Source: Nitrobacter winogradskyi Nb-255 (GTDB lineage: Bacteria > Pseudomonadota > Alphaproteobacteria > Rhizobiales > Xanthobacteraceae). Taken from it: a DNA stretch of 64,000 nt. Below the pieces are notes generated by a model. That model was not told the origin of the DNA. It saw only the letters and a program-made list of their open reading frames with translations, and made no database searches. The stretch lies in contig NC_007406.1 in NCBI RefSeq assembly GCF_000012725.1, forward strand, positions 1,206,001 to 1,270,000, written 5' to 3'. Both the position numbers and the translations under genes were made by a program. Below, piece after piece: positions 1 to 9,590 of the stretch. Within the stretch, counting starts at the first letter, position 1; the number at the start of each line of letters is the position of its first letter.

Positions 1-359
1 AGTTCACCAACCACGCCCGTCACAAATATGCGTTCCACCACATCTTCGATCGCGTCTGCGACGAGAACGGCATCGAGCACAGGCTCACCAGGATCAACCA
101 TCCCTGGACCAACGGACAGGTGGAACGGATGAACCGCACCATCAAGGACGCCACCGTCAAGCGCTTCCACTACGACAATCATGACCAACTGCGCCGGCAC
201 CTTCAGGACTTCATCAAGGCATACAACTTCGGTCGAAGGCTGAAGACGCTCAAAGGCCTCACACCCTACGAGTTCATCTGCAAACGATGGACTTCAGAGC
301 CCGATCGATTCATCATCGATCCAATCCATCAAATGCCGGGACTGAACACCTAGTCTACA
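1..359 (+). mobile_element. Right end of an IS481-type insertion sequence (cut by window edge)
   Basis: The window opens inside an insertion sequence. After the transposase stop the sequence reads TCTACA (354-359), the complement of TGTAGA, the kind of TGT start seen at termini of this IS family, so the element probably ends near 359. The left end and any target duplication lie outside the window. Confidence 0.65.
3..353 (+). CDS. IS481-family transposase, C-terminal part
   Basis: The frame is open from the first bases to the TAG at 351-353 and gives about 116 residues of the end of an rve-type (DDE) integrase core. The stretch around N-H-P-W-T-N-G-Q-V-E-R-M-N-R-T-I-K-D (residues 34-51 of the fragment) is the conserved block holding the third catalytic acid (E) of IS481/IS3-like transposases, followed by the usual tail with L-T-P-Y-E. 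The upstream half with the first two catalytic aspartates is outside the window. It would cut and join the ends of its own element. Whether the complete gene is intact cannot be told here. Confidence 0.8.
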   Translation, partial: FTNHARHKYAFHHIFDRVCDENGIEHRLTRINHPWTNGQVERMNRTIKDATVKRFHYDNHDQLRRHLQDFIKAYNFGRRLKTLKGLTPYEFICKRWTSEPDRFIIDPIHQMPGLNT

Positions 360-402
360 ACGTCGTACGGCGCAGGTCACAGGGGCAGTGGTAGGAAAAG
401 CA

Positions 403-1776
403 ATGACTTCGGACGGCATGGCTGCGGCCGATGGTCCCGGTGACACGGAGTCCGCTGTGCGGGCGCGGCGACGCGAGCGACTGACTTTCGATCTCGATGT
501 CGAGATCTGCGTCGTCGGCGGCGGGCTGGCAGGCCTCACCGTGGCGCTGGAGGCGGCGAGGACCGGCGCGAACGTGGTCGTGCTCGAGGGCCGCCATGTC
601 GGCTGGAATGCGTCCGGCCATCATCTCGGCACGGTGATGCCCGGCTATGCGCTTCCGCTTTCCGACCTGATCGCGCGCGTCGGTTTTGATGATGCGTACG
701 ATCTCTGGTCGCTGGCGCGAGCGGGCGCCGATTATGTTCGCGCCCATGCCGCCGAGCACATCATTCCGGGACTCGGGCTCACGGAAGGCGTGCTCGAGGT
801 TTCCAACGTCGATGCCGGCGAGCGGCTCATCAGCCATCTCCAGATGCTGAGCGAGGATTTTTCGACCGAGGTTGAGGGGTGGCAGATCGATCGCGTCCGC
901 GACACCTTGCGCACCGGCCGGTATTTTCACGCGGTGCACTATCCGCGCGCCTTCCAGATCGACGGACGCAAATATGTTCACGGCCTTGCCGAGCTTGCGC
1001 GCAAGGCCGGCGCACGCATCTTCGAAGATACGCCGGTGGTCGGCATTGATCCGTTCGGGATCAGGAAACGCATTGCAACGCCGCGCGCGCGTCTGCGGGC
1101 GTCCCACCTCGTGCTTGCGGGCAATGTCCATCTCGGCGGCGCATTGCGACGCTTGTCCGATACGCTGGTCCCGGTCTGGCGTTATGCCGGCGTCACCTCG
1201 CCGCTGGGAAACCGGCTCGCCGAGGTGATGACGTTTCAGGGGTCTGTCATCGACACCGATGGCATCGATCATTTTCGGATCGTCGAGGGCGACAGGCTGA
1301 TGTGGGCGAGCCCGGAAACCACCTGGGAGGCGCGGCCGGGTCGCCAGAAAGCGGCGATCGGCAGGCGGATCGGCACGATCTTCCCGCAGCTTGGCGCGGT
1401 CGAGATCGCGAAGGTCTTCTGCGGCGCGGTCGGTCAGACCGTGCACGGGATGCCGCAGATCGGCCAGTTGCAACCGGGGCTTTGGGTGGCGAGCGGTTTC
1501 GGCCGGCAGGGACTGGGCACCTCGGCGATGGCCGGGCAACTGATCGCACGCGGCATGCTGGAAGGTGACGACCGCTGGCGGTTGTTCGCGCCGTTCGAAC
1601 TCGTCTGGGCGGGCGGAAAGACCGGACGCGCGGCGGGCCATGCGATCGGCATGGCGATGCGGGCGCGTTCCGCCGCCGCCGGCACGCTGGCGCGTTATCG
1701 CGAGCGGGCGCGCATCAAGGCGCGGGAGCGGCAGGCGCGGCTCAACGCGGCGGATCGCAAGTCGAGGCCGCTTTGA
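403..1776 (+). CDS. FAD-dependent oxidoreductase (DAO/glycine oxidase-like)
   Basis: A 457-residue soluble flavoprotein of the D-amino-acid-oxidase superfamily. Residues 33-62 form the dinucleotide-binding fold with V-V-G-G-G-L-A-G-L and an acidic residue (E62) closing the second strand, and G-W-N-A-S-G follows as in other DAO proteins. The C-terminal block with F-G-R-Q-G-L-G-T-S is the second FAD contact. Such enzymes oxidise amines or amino acids to imines with release of peroxide; the substrate cannot be read from the sequence. The start at ATG 403 is chosen because AGGA lies 6 bases ahead; GTG 388 is an in-frame alternative with poorer spacing. The last 30 residues are strongly basic. It lies between an IS end and the flagellar cluster, with no evident functional link to either. 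Confidence 0.82.
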   Translation: MTSDGMAAADGPGDTESAVRARRRERLTFDLDVEICVVGGGLAGLTVALEAARTGANVVVLEGRHVGWNASGHHLGTVMPGYALPLSDLIARVGFDDAYDLWSLARAGADYVRAHAAEHIIPGLGLTEGVLEVSNVDAGERLISHLQMLSEDFSTEVEGWQIDRVRDTLRTGRYFHAVHYPRAFQIDGRKYVHGLAELARKAGARIFEDTPVVGIDPFGIRKRIATPRARLRASHLVLAGNVHLGGALRRLSDTLVPVWRYAGVTSPLGNRLAEVMTFQGSVIDTDGIDHFRIVEGDRLMWASPETTWEARPGRQKAAIGRRIGTIFPQLGAVEIAKVFCGAVGQTVHGMPQIGQLQPGLWVASGFGRQGLGTSAMAGQLIARGMLEGDDRWRLFAPFELVWAGGKTGRAAGHAIGMAMRARSAAAGTLARYRERARIKARERQARLNAADRKSRPL

Positions 1777-1964
1777 GATGCTGTCTCCCGGCAAGAGTTG
1801 CCGGGCGAGGCAAGAATGCTCCGGAGCCGGAGGCGAAGGCCAGATCCTAACTCACTGAAACAACGTCTCTTTGCTGTTGGCATGGAGCTTGCGACGCCGT
1901 CTGCCGACCGCGGCGAGGTTTGACCTTGCGTTTTGGGCCGCCCGGATCGAGTTGGAGACGACGT

Positions 1965-3806
1965 ATGGGTATTTTCGACGCATTGAATACTTCGGTCGGC
2001 GGCTTGCAGGCGCAGTCCTTCGCACTTCAAAATATATCCGGCAACATCGCGAACGCCCAGACCACCGGCTACAAGGGCATCACCACGGCCTTCAGTGACC
2101 TGATCCCCGACTCGACTGCCCCCAATCGTCAGGCCGCCGGCGGCGTGACAGCCTATGCGACGGCGACGATCAGCAGCCAGGGAACGGTGTCGGCCTCGAC
2201 GGTCGGCACCTACATGGCGATAACCGGCGACGGCTTCTTCAACGTCCAGGCGCCGACGGGGCGGATGGACAACCAGCCGCAGTTTTCCGGCGTGACCTAC
2301 TACACCCGGCGCGGCGATTTTCAGGTCGATGCCGGCGGCCATCTGGTCAACAGCGCAGGCTATTACCTGATGGGCGTGCCGGTCGACCCCAAGACCGGCA
2401 ACCCGCTCGGCAATGTGCCGCAGGTGCTGAAATTCCAGAACAACTTCGTACCGGCCCAAGCCACGACGACGGTGCAATACGCCGCCAATCTTCCATCGGT
2501 GCCGAGGACGCTGTCGAGTTCGACCGCGCCCGCCGGGACCATTACGGCGGCCGGCGGATTGAACCCGTCCGACTTCACGACCAATTTCAATCCGCTCGTG
2601 GTCGGCACGCCGGCTCCGCCCTATACCGACAACATCACCACGGGATCGGCGGCGACCAACCAGCAGACGCCTTCGGGTCCCATCACCAGCGCGACGCTGT
2701 TGTCAGGCGTCGCGCCGAGCGATTCGTTGCCGGGCGGATTCGCGGTCGGCGACACCATCACCGTGAACGGCACCACGATCACCTTCACCGACGCCGGCAC
2801 CGCGCTGCCGCCGGGCGTGCAGGACGCGACCCATGTCCGCATCGACGATACCGTCGGCGACCTCCTCGGCAGGATCGGCGCGATCACGGGCGCCGCTCCG
2901 ACAATCGATGCCGGCACCGGCGCGATCACCCTGCATACCGGCACCGCGCAGGATCTGACGGTCACGAGCGCCTCCGCCGGCTGGACGGCGATGGGCTTCG
3001 GCGCGATGATCAACATCGCGCGCGGCGGCGGCGGCACGCCCGGCGCGGGCGTCGTGATCGCCAACGACCAGACCATCTTCCAGCAGCAATCGATCAGCGG
3101 CGGCGCGGTCACGGCCTATGACGCGACCGGGACGGCGGTGAACCTGCAACTGCGCTGGGCCAAGACCGACAGCGCCTCGCTCGGCGCCGGGCATTCCGAC
3201 ACGTGGAACCTGTTCTATCAGGCCGATCCGAACGCCACTGGCACGCAGGCGGCGTGGATCAATGTCGGCACCAACTTCACCTTCGGCATCAACGGCCAGC
3301 TTTCGAGTCCGGTCGGATCGTCGATCACCATTCCCGGCGTCAGCGTGGGATCGCAGTCTCTCGGCAACCTCACGCTGAATATCGGCTCGGGCGGTCTGAC
3401 CCAGTATGCCAGCAGCGGCGGCAACGCCACCATCAATGCGATCAACCAGAACGGCTACGCCGCCGGACAGTTGCAATCGGTCGCCGTCAACAATGACGGC
3501 ATCGTGGTCGGCACCTTCTCGAACGGACAGAACCTGTCTCTCGCGCAGGTGTCGCTGTCGCACTTCAACGGAACCAACTACCTCAAGGCGCTTGATGGCG
3601 GCGCTTATGCGGTGACCAACGAGTCGGGGTCCGCGATCGCGGGCGCGTCGGGGCGCATCAGCGGCTCGTCGCTCGAAGGCTCCAACGCCGACATCGCCGA
3701 TGAGTTCACCAAGCTGATCGTGACGCAGCAGGCTTACTCGGCGAACACCAAGGTCATCACCACCGCGAACAGCATGGTTCAGGATCTGCTGAACGTGTTG
3801 CGCTAA
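1965..3806 (+). CDS. flgE: Flagellar hook protein FlgE
   Basis: A 613-residue hook subunit. The N-terminus (M-G-I-F-D-A-L-N-T-S-V-G-G-L) followed by N-I-S-G-N-I-A-N-A and T-T-G-Y-K-G is the rod/hook axial signature, and the C-terminus holds the matching helix with the hook motif around A-N-T-K-V-I-T-T-A-N. It polymerises outside the cell into the universal joint between rod and filament. At 613 residues it is longer than the roughly 400 of enterobacterial FlgE; the extra length is in the surface-exposed middle, including a module near residues 255-345 also seen in the flagellins. ATG 1965 has GGAG about 8 bases upstream; a longer reading from 1920 lacks homology in its first 15 residues. First gene of flgE-flgK-flgL. 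Confidence 0.93.
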   Translation: MGIFDALNTSVGGLQAQSFALQNISGNIANAQTTGYKGITTAFSDLIPDSTAPNRQAAGGVTAYATATISSQGTVSASTVGTYMAITGDGFFNVQAPTGRMDNQPQFSGVTYYTRRGDFQVDAGGHLVNSAGYYLMGVPVDPKTGNPLGNVPQVLKFQNNFVPAQATTTVQYAANLPSVPRTLSSSTAPAGTITAAGGLNPSDFTTNFNPLVVGTPAPPYTDNITTGSAATNQQTPSGPITSATLLSGVAPSDSLPGGFAVGDTITVNGTTITFTDAGTALPPGVQDATHVRIDDTVGDLLGRIGAITGAAPTIDAGTGAITLHTGTAQDLTVTSASAGWTAMGFGAMINIARGGGGTPGAGVVIANDQTIFQQQSISGGAVTAYDATGTAVNLQLRWAKTDSASLGAGHSDTWNLFYQADPNATGTQAAWINVGTNFTFGINGQLSSPVGSSITIPGVSVGSQSLGNLTLNIGSGGLTQYASSGGNATINAINQNGYAAGQLQSVAVNNDGIVVGTFSNGQNLSLAQVSLSHFNGTNYLKALDGGAYAVTNESGSAIAGASGRISGSSLEGSNADIADEFTKLIVTQQAYSANTKVITTANSMVQDLLNVLR

Positions 3807-3847
3807 TCACGGGCGTGGATTGATCCGGCTTTGAGGCGGGCAAGAAG

Positions 3848-5716
3848 ATGAGTTTGAGTTCGGCCCTCTCGATCGCAATGTCCGGCCTGCGCGCCAACCA
3901 GGCCGCGCTGTCGATCGTGTCCGGCAACGTCGCCAACGCGAACACGCCGGGCTACGTTGCGCAGACGCTGGTGCAGGACCAGGTCGTGACCGGCGGCATG
4001 GGTTCCGGCGTCCGCGTTATCGGGGTCAACCGCACGCTCGACGCCTATGTGCAGTCGCAACTGCGCACGGAAAATGCCGGCGGCGCTTATGCGAGCCACA
4101 TCGCCGGGGTGCTCGGCCAGTTGCAGAACGTCTATGGCACGCCGGGCAACGACGGCACGCTGGAGGCGGCCTATAACCGGTTCACCTCGGCATTGCAGGC
4201 GCTGTCGGCGAGTTCGGGCAATCCGGCGGCGCAGTCGTCGGTGCTGAATGCCGCGCAGGCGCTGGCGCACCAGCTCAACGCGACCACCAGCGGCATTCAG
4301 ACGCTGCGATCCAACGCCGAGCAGAGCCTGTCCGCATCGGTCTCGCAGGCCAATGCGGCGATGCAGCAGATCGCGCAGCTCAATCAGCGGCTGCAAAGCA
4401 TGGGTGCGCAGGATCCGGCGGCCGCGACGCTGATGGATCAGCGCGACGCCGCGATCGATCAGCTTTCAGGGTTGATGGACATCCGCGCGGTGACGGACGG
4501 CGCCAACCAGACCTCGGTGTTCACCACGGCCGGCGTCCAGCTCGTCGGCGGCGTTTATGCGTCGACGCTGACATTCAACGCGCAGTCCTCGCTCACCGCG
4601 AGTTCGCAATGGAACGCCGATCCCGCGAAGTCGAGCGTCGGCACCATCATCTGCCAGCTTCCGAACGGCGCCAGGATCGACATGATCGCTTCGCAAGGCA
4701 TCAACTCCGGCCAGATCGCCGCCGATGCCCAGTTGCGCGACAAGATTCTGGTGCAGGCGCAGAACCAGGTGGACCAGATGGCGGCGACGCTCGCCAGCGC
4801 GTTGTCCGACGTCACCACGAGCGGCGCGCCGGTGACCGGACCGCCATCGGGCTTCGACCTCGATCTGTCCGGCATTCTGCCGGGCAACGCATTCCGCGTC
4901 ACCTACACCGACTCCGCTAACGTCTCGTACACCGTCACCGTGGTGCGGGTGGACGATCCGTCCGCGCTGCCGATTCCGAACGCGGCCGCGAATCCGAACG
5001 ACCGGGTGATCGGCGTCGATTTCTCGGGCGGGCTCGCCTCGGTCGTATCGCAACTGAATGCGCAGATCGGGGCGGCGTCGCATCTGATGTTTTCCGCTTC
5101 CGGTTCGCTGTTACGGGTGGCCGACGACGGCTCAGGACAATCCACGGTGAGCGCGGCATCGGCCACGACCACGGTGCAGTCGCTGGCGTCCGGCGATCCG
5201 CAACTGCCGTTCTTCACCGACCGCGCCTCGCTTTATACCGGCGCGATCACAGGCTCCGCGTCGCAGATCACGGGGTTGGCGGGGCGCATTCAGGTCAACG
5301 CCGCGCTGCTCGCCGATCCCTCGAAGCTCACGGTCTACAGCACCTCGCCGGTAACGCCGGCCGGCGACACCACGCGCGCCGACTTCATCTACGACAGGCT
5401 GACGTTCGCGAGCTTCAGCTACGCGCCTAACACCGGACTTGGCGCTGCGGCAGCGCCATTCCAGGGCACGCTGTCGTCATTCCTGCAGCAGTTCGTCAGC
5501 CTGCAGAGCGGCGCGGCGACGACGGCGCGGCAGGTCGCGCAGGGGCAGAGCATCGTCGTCAACACCTTGCAGGAGAAATTCGACGACAAGTCCGGCGTGA
5601 ACATGGATACCGAAATGGCCAATCTGATCGCTTTGCAGAACTCTTACGCGGCGAATGCGCACGTGATGACCGTGGTGCAGAGCATGATGCAGACGCTGAT
5701 GCAGGCGCAATGGTAA
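3848..5716 (+). CDS. flgK: Flagellar hook-associated protein 1 (FlgK)
   Basis: A 622-residue hook-filament junction protein. The N-terminus M-S-L-S-S-A-L-S-I-A-M-S-G-L-R-A-N-Q-A-A-L followed by S-G-N-V-A-N-A-N-T-P-G-Y is characteristic of FlgK, and the last 60 residues carry the amphipathic helix with D-T-E-M-A-N-L-I-A-L-Q-N-S-Y-A-A-N-A-H-V typical of axial proteins. The middle is a long Ala/Thr/Gly-rich variable domain. It begins 41 bases after flgE, ends 21 bases before flgL, and is almost certainly co-transcribed with both. FlgK and FlgL form the adaptor rings between hook and filament. Confidence 0.95.
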   Translation: MSLSSALSIAMSGLRANQAALSIVSGNVANANTPGYVAQTLVQDQVVTGGMGSGVRVIGVNRTLDAYVQSQLRTENAGGAYASHIAGVLGQLQNVYGTPGNDGTLEAAYNRFTSALQALSASSGNPAAQSSVLNAAQALAHQLNATTSGIQTLRSNAEQSLSASVSQANAAMQQIAQLNQRLQSMGAQDPAAATLMDQRDAAIDQLSGLMDIRAVTDGANQTSVFTTAGVQLVGGVYASTLTFNAQSSLTASSQWNADPAKSSVGTIICQLPNGARIDMIASQGINSGQIAADAQLRDKILVQAQNQVDQMAATLASALSDVTTSGAPVTGPPSGFDLDLSGILPGNAFRVTYTDSANVSYTVTVVRVDDPSALPIPNAAANPNDRVIGVDFSGGLASVVSQLNAQIGAASHLMFSASGSLLRVADDGSGQSTVSAASATTTVQSLASGDPQLPFFTDRASLYTGAITGSASQITGLAGRIQVNAALLADPSKLTVYSTSPVTPAGDTTRADFIYDRLTFASFSYAPNTGLGAAAAPFQGTLSSFLQQFVSLQSGAATTARQVAQGQSIVVNTLQEKFDDKSGVNMDTEMANLIALQNSYAANAHVMTVVQSMMQTLMQAQW

Positions 5717-5737
5717 CGACGGCGTAGGGCGGTTCGC

Positions 5738-7243
5738 ATGGCGATCAACGGCATTAGCTTCGGCAACACGATCCTGGGCGGCTCGGTCCGGAATCTCAAG
5801 GCGCAGATGGCCGATCTGCAGAACCAGCTGACAAGCGGCAAGAAGTCGACGACCTATTCGGGCATGGGCGCGAACGGAGGTTTCGCGATCGCGGCGCGCG
5901 CGCAACTATCGAACATCGCCGCGTATACCGACACCATGATGAAGATCAACACCAACATCAATGTCGCCAATACGGCGCTTCAGGCGCTCTCCGACATCGG
6001 GACGCAGTTGCAGAACGCCGCGCTCAGCGGATCGCAGGCGTTGAACAGCGCCGGTCAGACGGCAGGCCAGCAAACCGCGGTGGCGCAATTTTCCTCAGTG
6101 GTCGGCATCCTGAACACGCAGGCGGGTGACCGATACATTTTTTCCGGCAGCGAGATCTACACCCAGCCGGTAGTCTCTTCCGACCTGATCCTGAACGGCG
6201 ACGGGGCAGGGCGGGCCGGGTTGAAGCAGGTCATCTCAGAGCGCAGGCAAGCCGATCTCGGAGCGAGCGAGCTCGGCCGTCTCGAAATTTCCTCGCCGAC
6301 CGCGACCTCTGTGGCGATCGCGGAAGATGCGTCGCCTTCAGTCTATGGCATGAAACTGCAATCGGTGTCGTCGTCATTGACAGGAGCCACCGTCACGGGT
6401 CCGGCTGGAGCGCCGCCCGCCATTTCAATCGATCTCGGCGTCACCAATCCGGCTGACGGCGACACGGTGAGCTTCACCTTCGATCTTCCGGACGGCACCA
6501 GCGAGACCGTGCAACTGACCGCGTCCAGCGAGGCGCCGACGCCAGCCGGCAGCTTCGCGATCGGCGCGACGCCAACTGCTACCGCCGCCAACCTCAACGC
6601 CGCGTTGACCGCTTCGATCGGAGCGCTGGCCGGCACGTCGCTGGTCGCGGCCTCCGCCGTTCAGGCTTCGCGTGATTTCTTCGGCCAGCCGCCGCAGCGC
6701 GTCGACGTCATCCCGCCGGCGACGCTTTCCACGGCCACCGCCGCGGTGAACGGGACGGCCGCGGATACCGTGCAGTGGTACACCGGCGACGAGGGTACAG
6801 GCTCCGCGCGCGCGACCTCGGTGGTGCGGGTCGATGCCTCGGTGACGGTGCAATATGGGATGCGGGCGAACGAGGACGCCATCCGGTCGCTGATGGAATC
6901 GGTTGCGCTTCTTGCGGCGGTGACGACCTCACCGGCCGATCCGAACGCGGCCGATCAGATTTCGGCGCTCAACGCGCGCGTTGCCCGGAATTTATCGGTT
7001 GAGCCCGGCAGCCAGAACATCCGGGACATCCAGGTCGATCTTGCCAACGCGCAGACCATGATGAAGGATGCCACCGCGCGGCAGAAACTGACGCAGGCGA
7101 CGATGCAGAACATCATCGACCAGGCGGAGAACATCTCCACCGACGAGGTCGCGAGTCAGTTGCTGGCGCTGCAGACGGATTTGCAGGCATCCTACCAGAC
7201 CACGGCCATGCTCTCGCAGCTCAGTCTGGTGAAGTTCCTCTGA
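5738..7243 (+). CDS. flgL: Flagellar hook-associated protein 3 (FlgL)
   Basis: A 501-residue flagellin-like junction protein. The N-terminal 150 residues have flagellin-type heptads (L-K-A-Q-M-A-D-L-Q-N-Q-L-T-S-G-K-K) and the motif G-D-R-Y-I-F-S-G-S near residue 130, typical of FlgL. The C-terminal helix (N-I-S-T-D-E-V-A-S-Q-L-L-A-L-Q-T-D-L) resembles flagellin. The central Ala/Thr-rich part has beta-rich segments of the same style as the flagellin variable domain. FlgL is longer here than the 300-350 residues usual for the family. It closes the flgEKL cluster; a long inverted repeat follows (7257-7313). Confidence 0.93.
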   Translation: MAINGISFGNTILGGSVRNLKAQMADLQNQLTSGKKSTTYSGMGANGGFAIAARAQLSNIAAYTDTMMKINTNINVANTALQALSDIGTQLQNAALSGSQALNSAGQTAGQQTAVAQFSSVVGILNTQAGDRYIFSGSEIYTQPVVSSDLILNGDGAGRAGLKQVISERRQADLGASELGRLEISSPTATSVAIAEDASPSVYGMKLQSVSSSLTGATVTGPAGAPPAISIDLGVTNPADGDTVSFTFDLPDGTSETVQLTASSEAPTPAGSFAIGATPTATAANLNAALTASIGALAGTSLVAASAVQASRDFFGQPPQRVDVIPPATLSTATAAVNGTAADTVQWYTGDEGTGSARATSVVRVDASVTVQYGMRANEDAIRSLMESVALLAAVTTSPADPNAADQISALNARVARNLSVEPGSQNIRDIQVDLANAQTMMKDATARQKLTQATMQNIIDQAENISTDEVASQLLALQTDLQASYQTTAMLSQLSLVKFL

Positions 7244-7256
7244 GGATATTATCTAC

Positions 7257-7313
7257 GGGCGCGAAGGTCTGCCCAACTCATCGGGGCATGCCGATCGAAA
7301 ACCCTTCGCGCCC
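7257..7313 (+). terminator. Long inverted repeat after flgL, possible transcript end
   Basis: GGGCGCGAAGG at 7257-7267 is exactly repeated in inverted form at 7303-7313, giving an 11-bp stem with a 35-base loop. No T-tract follows, so it is not a classical Rho-independent terminator. It could mark the 3' end of the flgEKL transcript by stabilising the RNA. Confidence 0.4.
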
Positions 7314-7414
7314 GGCAAGGAAGCTTATTTCATGCGCAGTCTTGAAATTGAATTGGCTGTTCGCCATGACGATGCGTGGCGCACCAACGTCGCGTGCGAC
7401 GGGGAGCGCGCGGC

Positions 7415-8893
7415 ATGAAGCCTGCATCGCGCGGTACGCTGCCGGAAGCCGATGAAACGCTCGATCCCGAAGACTGGGACACGCTTCGCGCGGAAGGGCA
7501 CCGGATGCTCGACGATATGTTCGATCATATCGCCGGTGTTCGCGAGCGTCCGGTCTGGCGGCCGATACCAGCGGAAACGCGCGCCCGTTTCCGCGAAGAC
7601 CTGCCGCGGAACGGCGTCGATGTCGCCGAGATTTATCGGGAGTTTGCCGAACACATCGCCCCCTACACCGCCGGGAATATCCACCCCGGCTTCATGGGAT
7701 GGGTCAACGGCGGCGGTACGGCGGTCGGGATGCTGGCCGAGATGCTGGCGGCGGGGTTGAACACCAATGTCGCCGGACGGAATCAGATGCCGGTCGAAGT
7801 CGAGCGCCAGATCGTGCTGTGGGTACGGCGGATGTTCGGCTTTCCCGATACCGCGAGCGGCGTGTTCGTCACGGGAACGTCGATGGCGAACCTGATGGGA
7901 ATTCTGGTGGCGCGTTCGGCGCGGATCGGCCCCTCCGTGCGCCAGCGCGGCTTGCTGGATCGCGGCGCGCGCCTCATCGCCTATACATCGGTTGCGACGC
8001 ACGGCTGCATAGCCCAGGCCATGGATTGCGCCGGCTTCGGCGCCGACGCCCTGCGGCGGATTCCGGTTGATCGCTGTCATCGCATCGATACTGACGCGTT
8101 GCGCGCGCAGATCGCCGCCGATCGCGCCGCGGGGTTTGAGCCCTTTCTCGTGATCGGATCGGCGGGCACAGTCGATATCGGAGCCATCGACGACCTCGCG
8201 GTGCTGCATGAGGTGTGCCGGGACGAGAAATTATGGCTGCATATCGACGGCGCGTTCGGCGCGCTCGGGGTGTTGTCGCCGGAGATCGCGCCGCGTCTCG
8301 CGGGAATCGAGAGCGCCGACTCCATCGCTTTCGATTTCCACAAATGGGGCCAGGTGCCCTACGACGCAGGGTTCCTTCTCGTCCGCGACGGAGAGCAGCA
8401 TCGCCGGACGTTCGCAGCGCCGGCAGCCTATCTGCGCCGGGAAACGCGCGGGCTTGCGGCGGGCTCGCCGTGGCCATGCGACTACAGCCTGGATATGTCC
8501 CGCGGCTTTCGCGCATTGAAGACGTGGTTCACGCTGAAAGCCTACGGCACCGAAAGGCTCGGTGCGATGATTGACCGGACCTGCGCGCTGGCGCGCTGCC
8601 TGGAAGCGAAGGTCGCTGCCGAACCAAAGCTCGAGCTGCTTGCGCCGGTGCAACTCAACATCGTGTGCTTCCGCTATCGGGCCGACGATGCCGACAGTGT
8701 CAATGCGGAGATCGTCGCGTCGCTGCACGAGTCGGGCATAACCGCGCCGTCCACGACCATGCTGGACGGCCGGCTCGCGATCCGCGCGGCGATCGTCAAC
8801 CATCGCACTGGAATGCGCGACATCGAAGCGCTGATATCGGCTGTGTTGGAATTGGGCGCGCGTAAATCGCGAGGCTCTATGATTTTTATTTGA
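7415..8893 (+). CDS. Group II pyridoxal-dependent amino-acid decarboxylase
   Basis: A 492-residue cytoplasmic enzyme of the fold-type I decarboxylase family that includes aromatic L-amino acid, glutamate and diaminobutyrate decarboxylases. F-V-T-G-T-S-M-A-N (cofactor phosphate contact), H-I-D-G-A-F-G-A (aspartate to the pyridine nitrogen) and D-F-H-K-W-G-Q with the Schiff-base lysine are all present, so it should be active; the substrate is not evident. ATG 7415 is chosen for the GGGGAG 8 bases upstream and because the protein homology begins just after it. The gene stands alone between flgL and flbT. Its final residues (S-M-I-F-I) and TGA stop fall in the edge of a dispersed repeat, so the original C-terminus may have been altered. 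Confidence 0.86.
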   Translation: MKPASRGTLPEADETLDPEDWDTLRAEGHRMLDDMFDHIAGVRERPVWRPIPAETRARFREDLPRNGVDVAEIYREFAEHIAPYTAGNIHPGFMGWVNGGGTAVGMLAEMLAAGLNTNVAGRNQMPVEVERQIVLWVRRMFGFPDTASGVFVTGTSMANLMGILVARSARIGPSVRQRGLLDRGARLIAYTSVATHGCIAQAMDCAGFGADALRRIPVDRCHRIDTDALRAQIAADRAAGFEPFLVIGSAGTVDIGAIDDLAVLHEVCRDEKLWLHIDGAFGALGVLSPEIAPRLAGIESADSIAFDFHKWGQVPYDAGFLLVRDGEQHRRTFAAPAAYLRRETRGLAAGSPWPCDYSLDMSRGFRALKTWFTLKAYGTERLGAMIDRTCALARCLEAKVAAEPKLELLAPVQLNIVCFRYRADDADSVNAEIVASLHESGITAPSTTMLDGRLAIRAAIVNHRTGMRDIEALISAVLELGARKSRGSMIFI

Positions 8894-8979
8894 CGCGTTT
8901 TCTTCACGCGAACCGGTGTCCATCCTTAGGGCTCAAGCCCGAGGACATGCCTCGCTCGAAAACGCTATCGCAGATCCGG
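8884..8979 (-). repeat. Dispersed repeat, module 1 (minus orientation)
   Basis: Contains ACGCGTTTTCTTCACGCGAA and, about 55 bases on, GCTCGAAAACGC: the complement of the module at 14410-14495, 53259-53340 and 62452-62510. The two ends are complementary, so the unit can fold into a hairpin. It overlaps the end of the decarboxylase gene. Confidence 0.85.
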
Positions 8980-9014
8980 AAGCTGCGACGATCGGGGCTC
9001 GCGGCAGCGCGATG

Positions 9015-9443
9015 TCAGGCTGAGCGTCGCCTGTCACCGGCGCGGTTGGGTGGCGTGTCGCTCATGTCGGCCAGCTTCTTCTCGTAAGCGATCAGTTTCT
9101 TGACTTCCTTGAGCGCTTTGTAGAGATCGCCATTGAGGATGTCGTTGTTGATGCCTTCGATGATCGGCCATGCGCCCGGCATGGTCGTGATGACGTCGCG
9201 CAGCAGGCTGAAATACGTGCCGTGATTGATTTGCGGCTCCGGCGACAGATACATCAATTGCACCGCGAGATAGATCAGCTTGGCGGGTGTGTCCGCCGTC
9301 TCGGGTGTCAGGATGTCCTTCTCGCGAAGGATCGGAATCTTGTCGCCCTCGATCAGCAGCCGCGCGCGCTGATCGGTGTTGGTCACGACGCAGGCGCCGA
9401 TGATGATGCGTTCATGCGGCTTCAGTTCGACTTTCAGCGCCAT
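9015..9443 (-). CDS. flbT: Flagellin mRNA regulator FlbT
   Basis: A 142-residue protein matching FlbT over its whole length: M-A-L-K-V-E-L-K-P-H-E-R at the N-terminus, I-G-A-C-V-V-T-N, then Y-L-A-V-Q-L-M-Y-L and the helix with N-D-I-L-N-G-D-L-Y-K-A-L-K-E. In Caulobacter FlbT acts on the flagellin 5' leader to restrain translation and favour decay until the hook is complete, antagonised by FlaF. It is transcribed away from the first flagellin and shares a 351-base intergenic region with it. The last 15 residues are basic and probably outside the conserved fold. Confidence 0.93.
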   Translation of the reverse strand: MALKVELKPHERIIIGACVVTNTDQRARLLIEGDKIPILREKDILTPETADTPAKLIYLAVQLMYLSPEPQINHGTYFSLLRDVITTMPGAWPIIEGINNDILNGDLYKALKEVKKLIAYEKKLADMSDTPPNRAGDRRRSA

Positions 9444-9575
9444 GACGGTTTCCTGTCATCTCCATGAGTGTGCGCGACACGGACAACGCGCCCGTTCGCT
9501 GACGAGAATGCGGCGGACGGCTGCATCAGTGCGAGCATCGCGGTATGGTCTTGCCGTGATCCTTTCCGATTGTGG

Positions 9576-9590
9576 TTAACGATTGGTAAA
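9576..9590. promoter_or_regulatory. CtrA-box-like motif between flbT and flagellin 1
   Basis: TTAA, seven bases, TAAA: one mismatch to TTAA-N7-TTAA. It lies 133 bases upstream of flbT and 205 bases upstream of the flagellin start in an otherwise gene-free 351-base region. Apart from this motif and the flagellin ribosome site (GAAAG before 9795) I see nothing else there. Confidence 0.35.

Noticed and set aside
355-1794. Long minus-strand open frame of 479 codons opposite the FAD oxidoreductase
   Set aside because: It mirrors the real gene; the high GC of third positions removes stops from the opposite strand. The protein is Arg/Pro/His-rich and has no motif, whereas the plus strand has clear FAD motifs.
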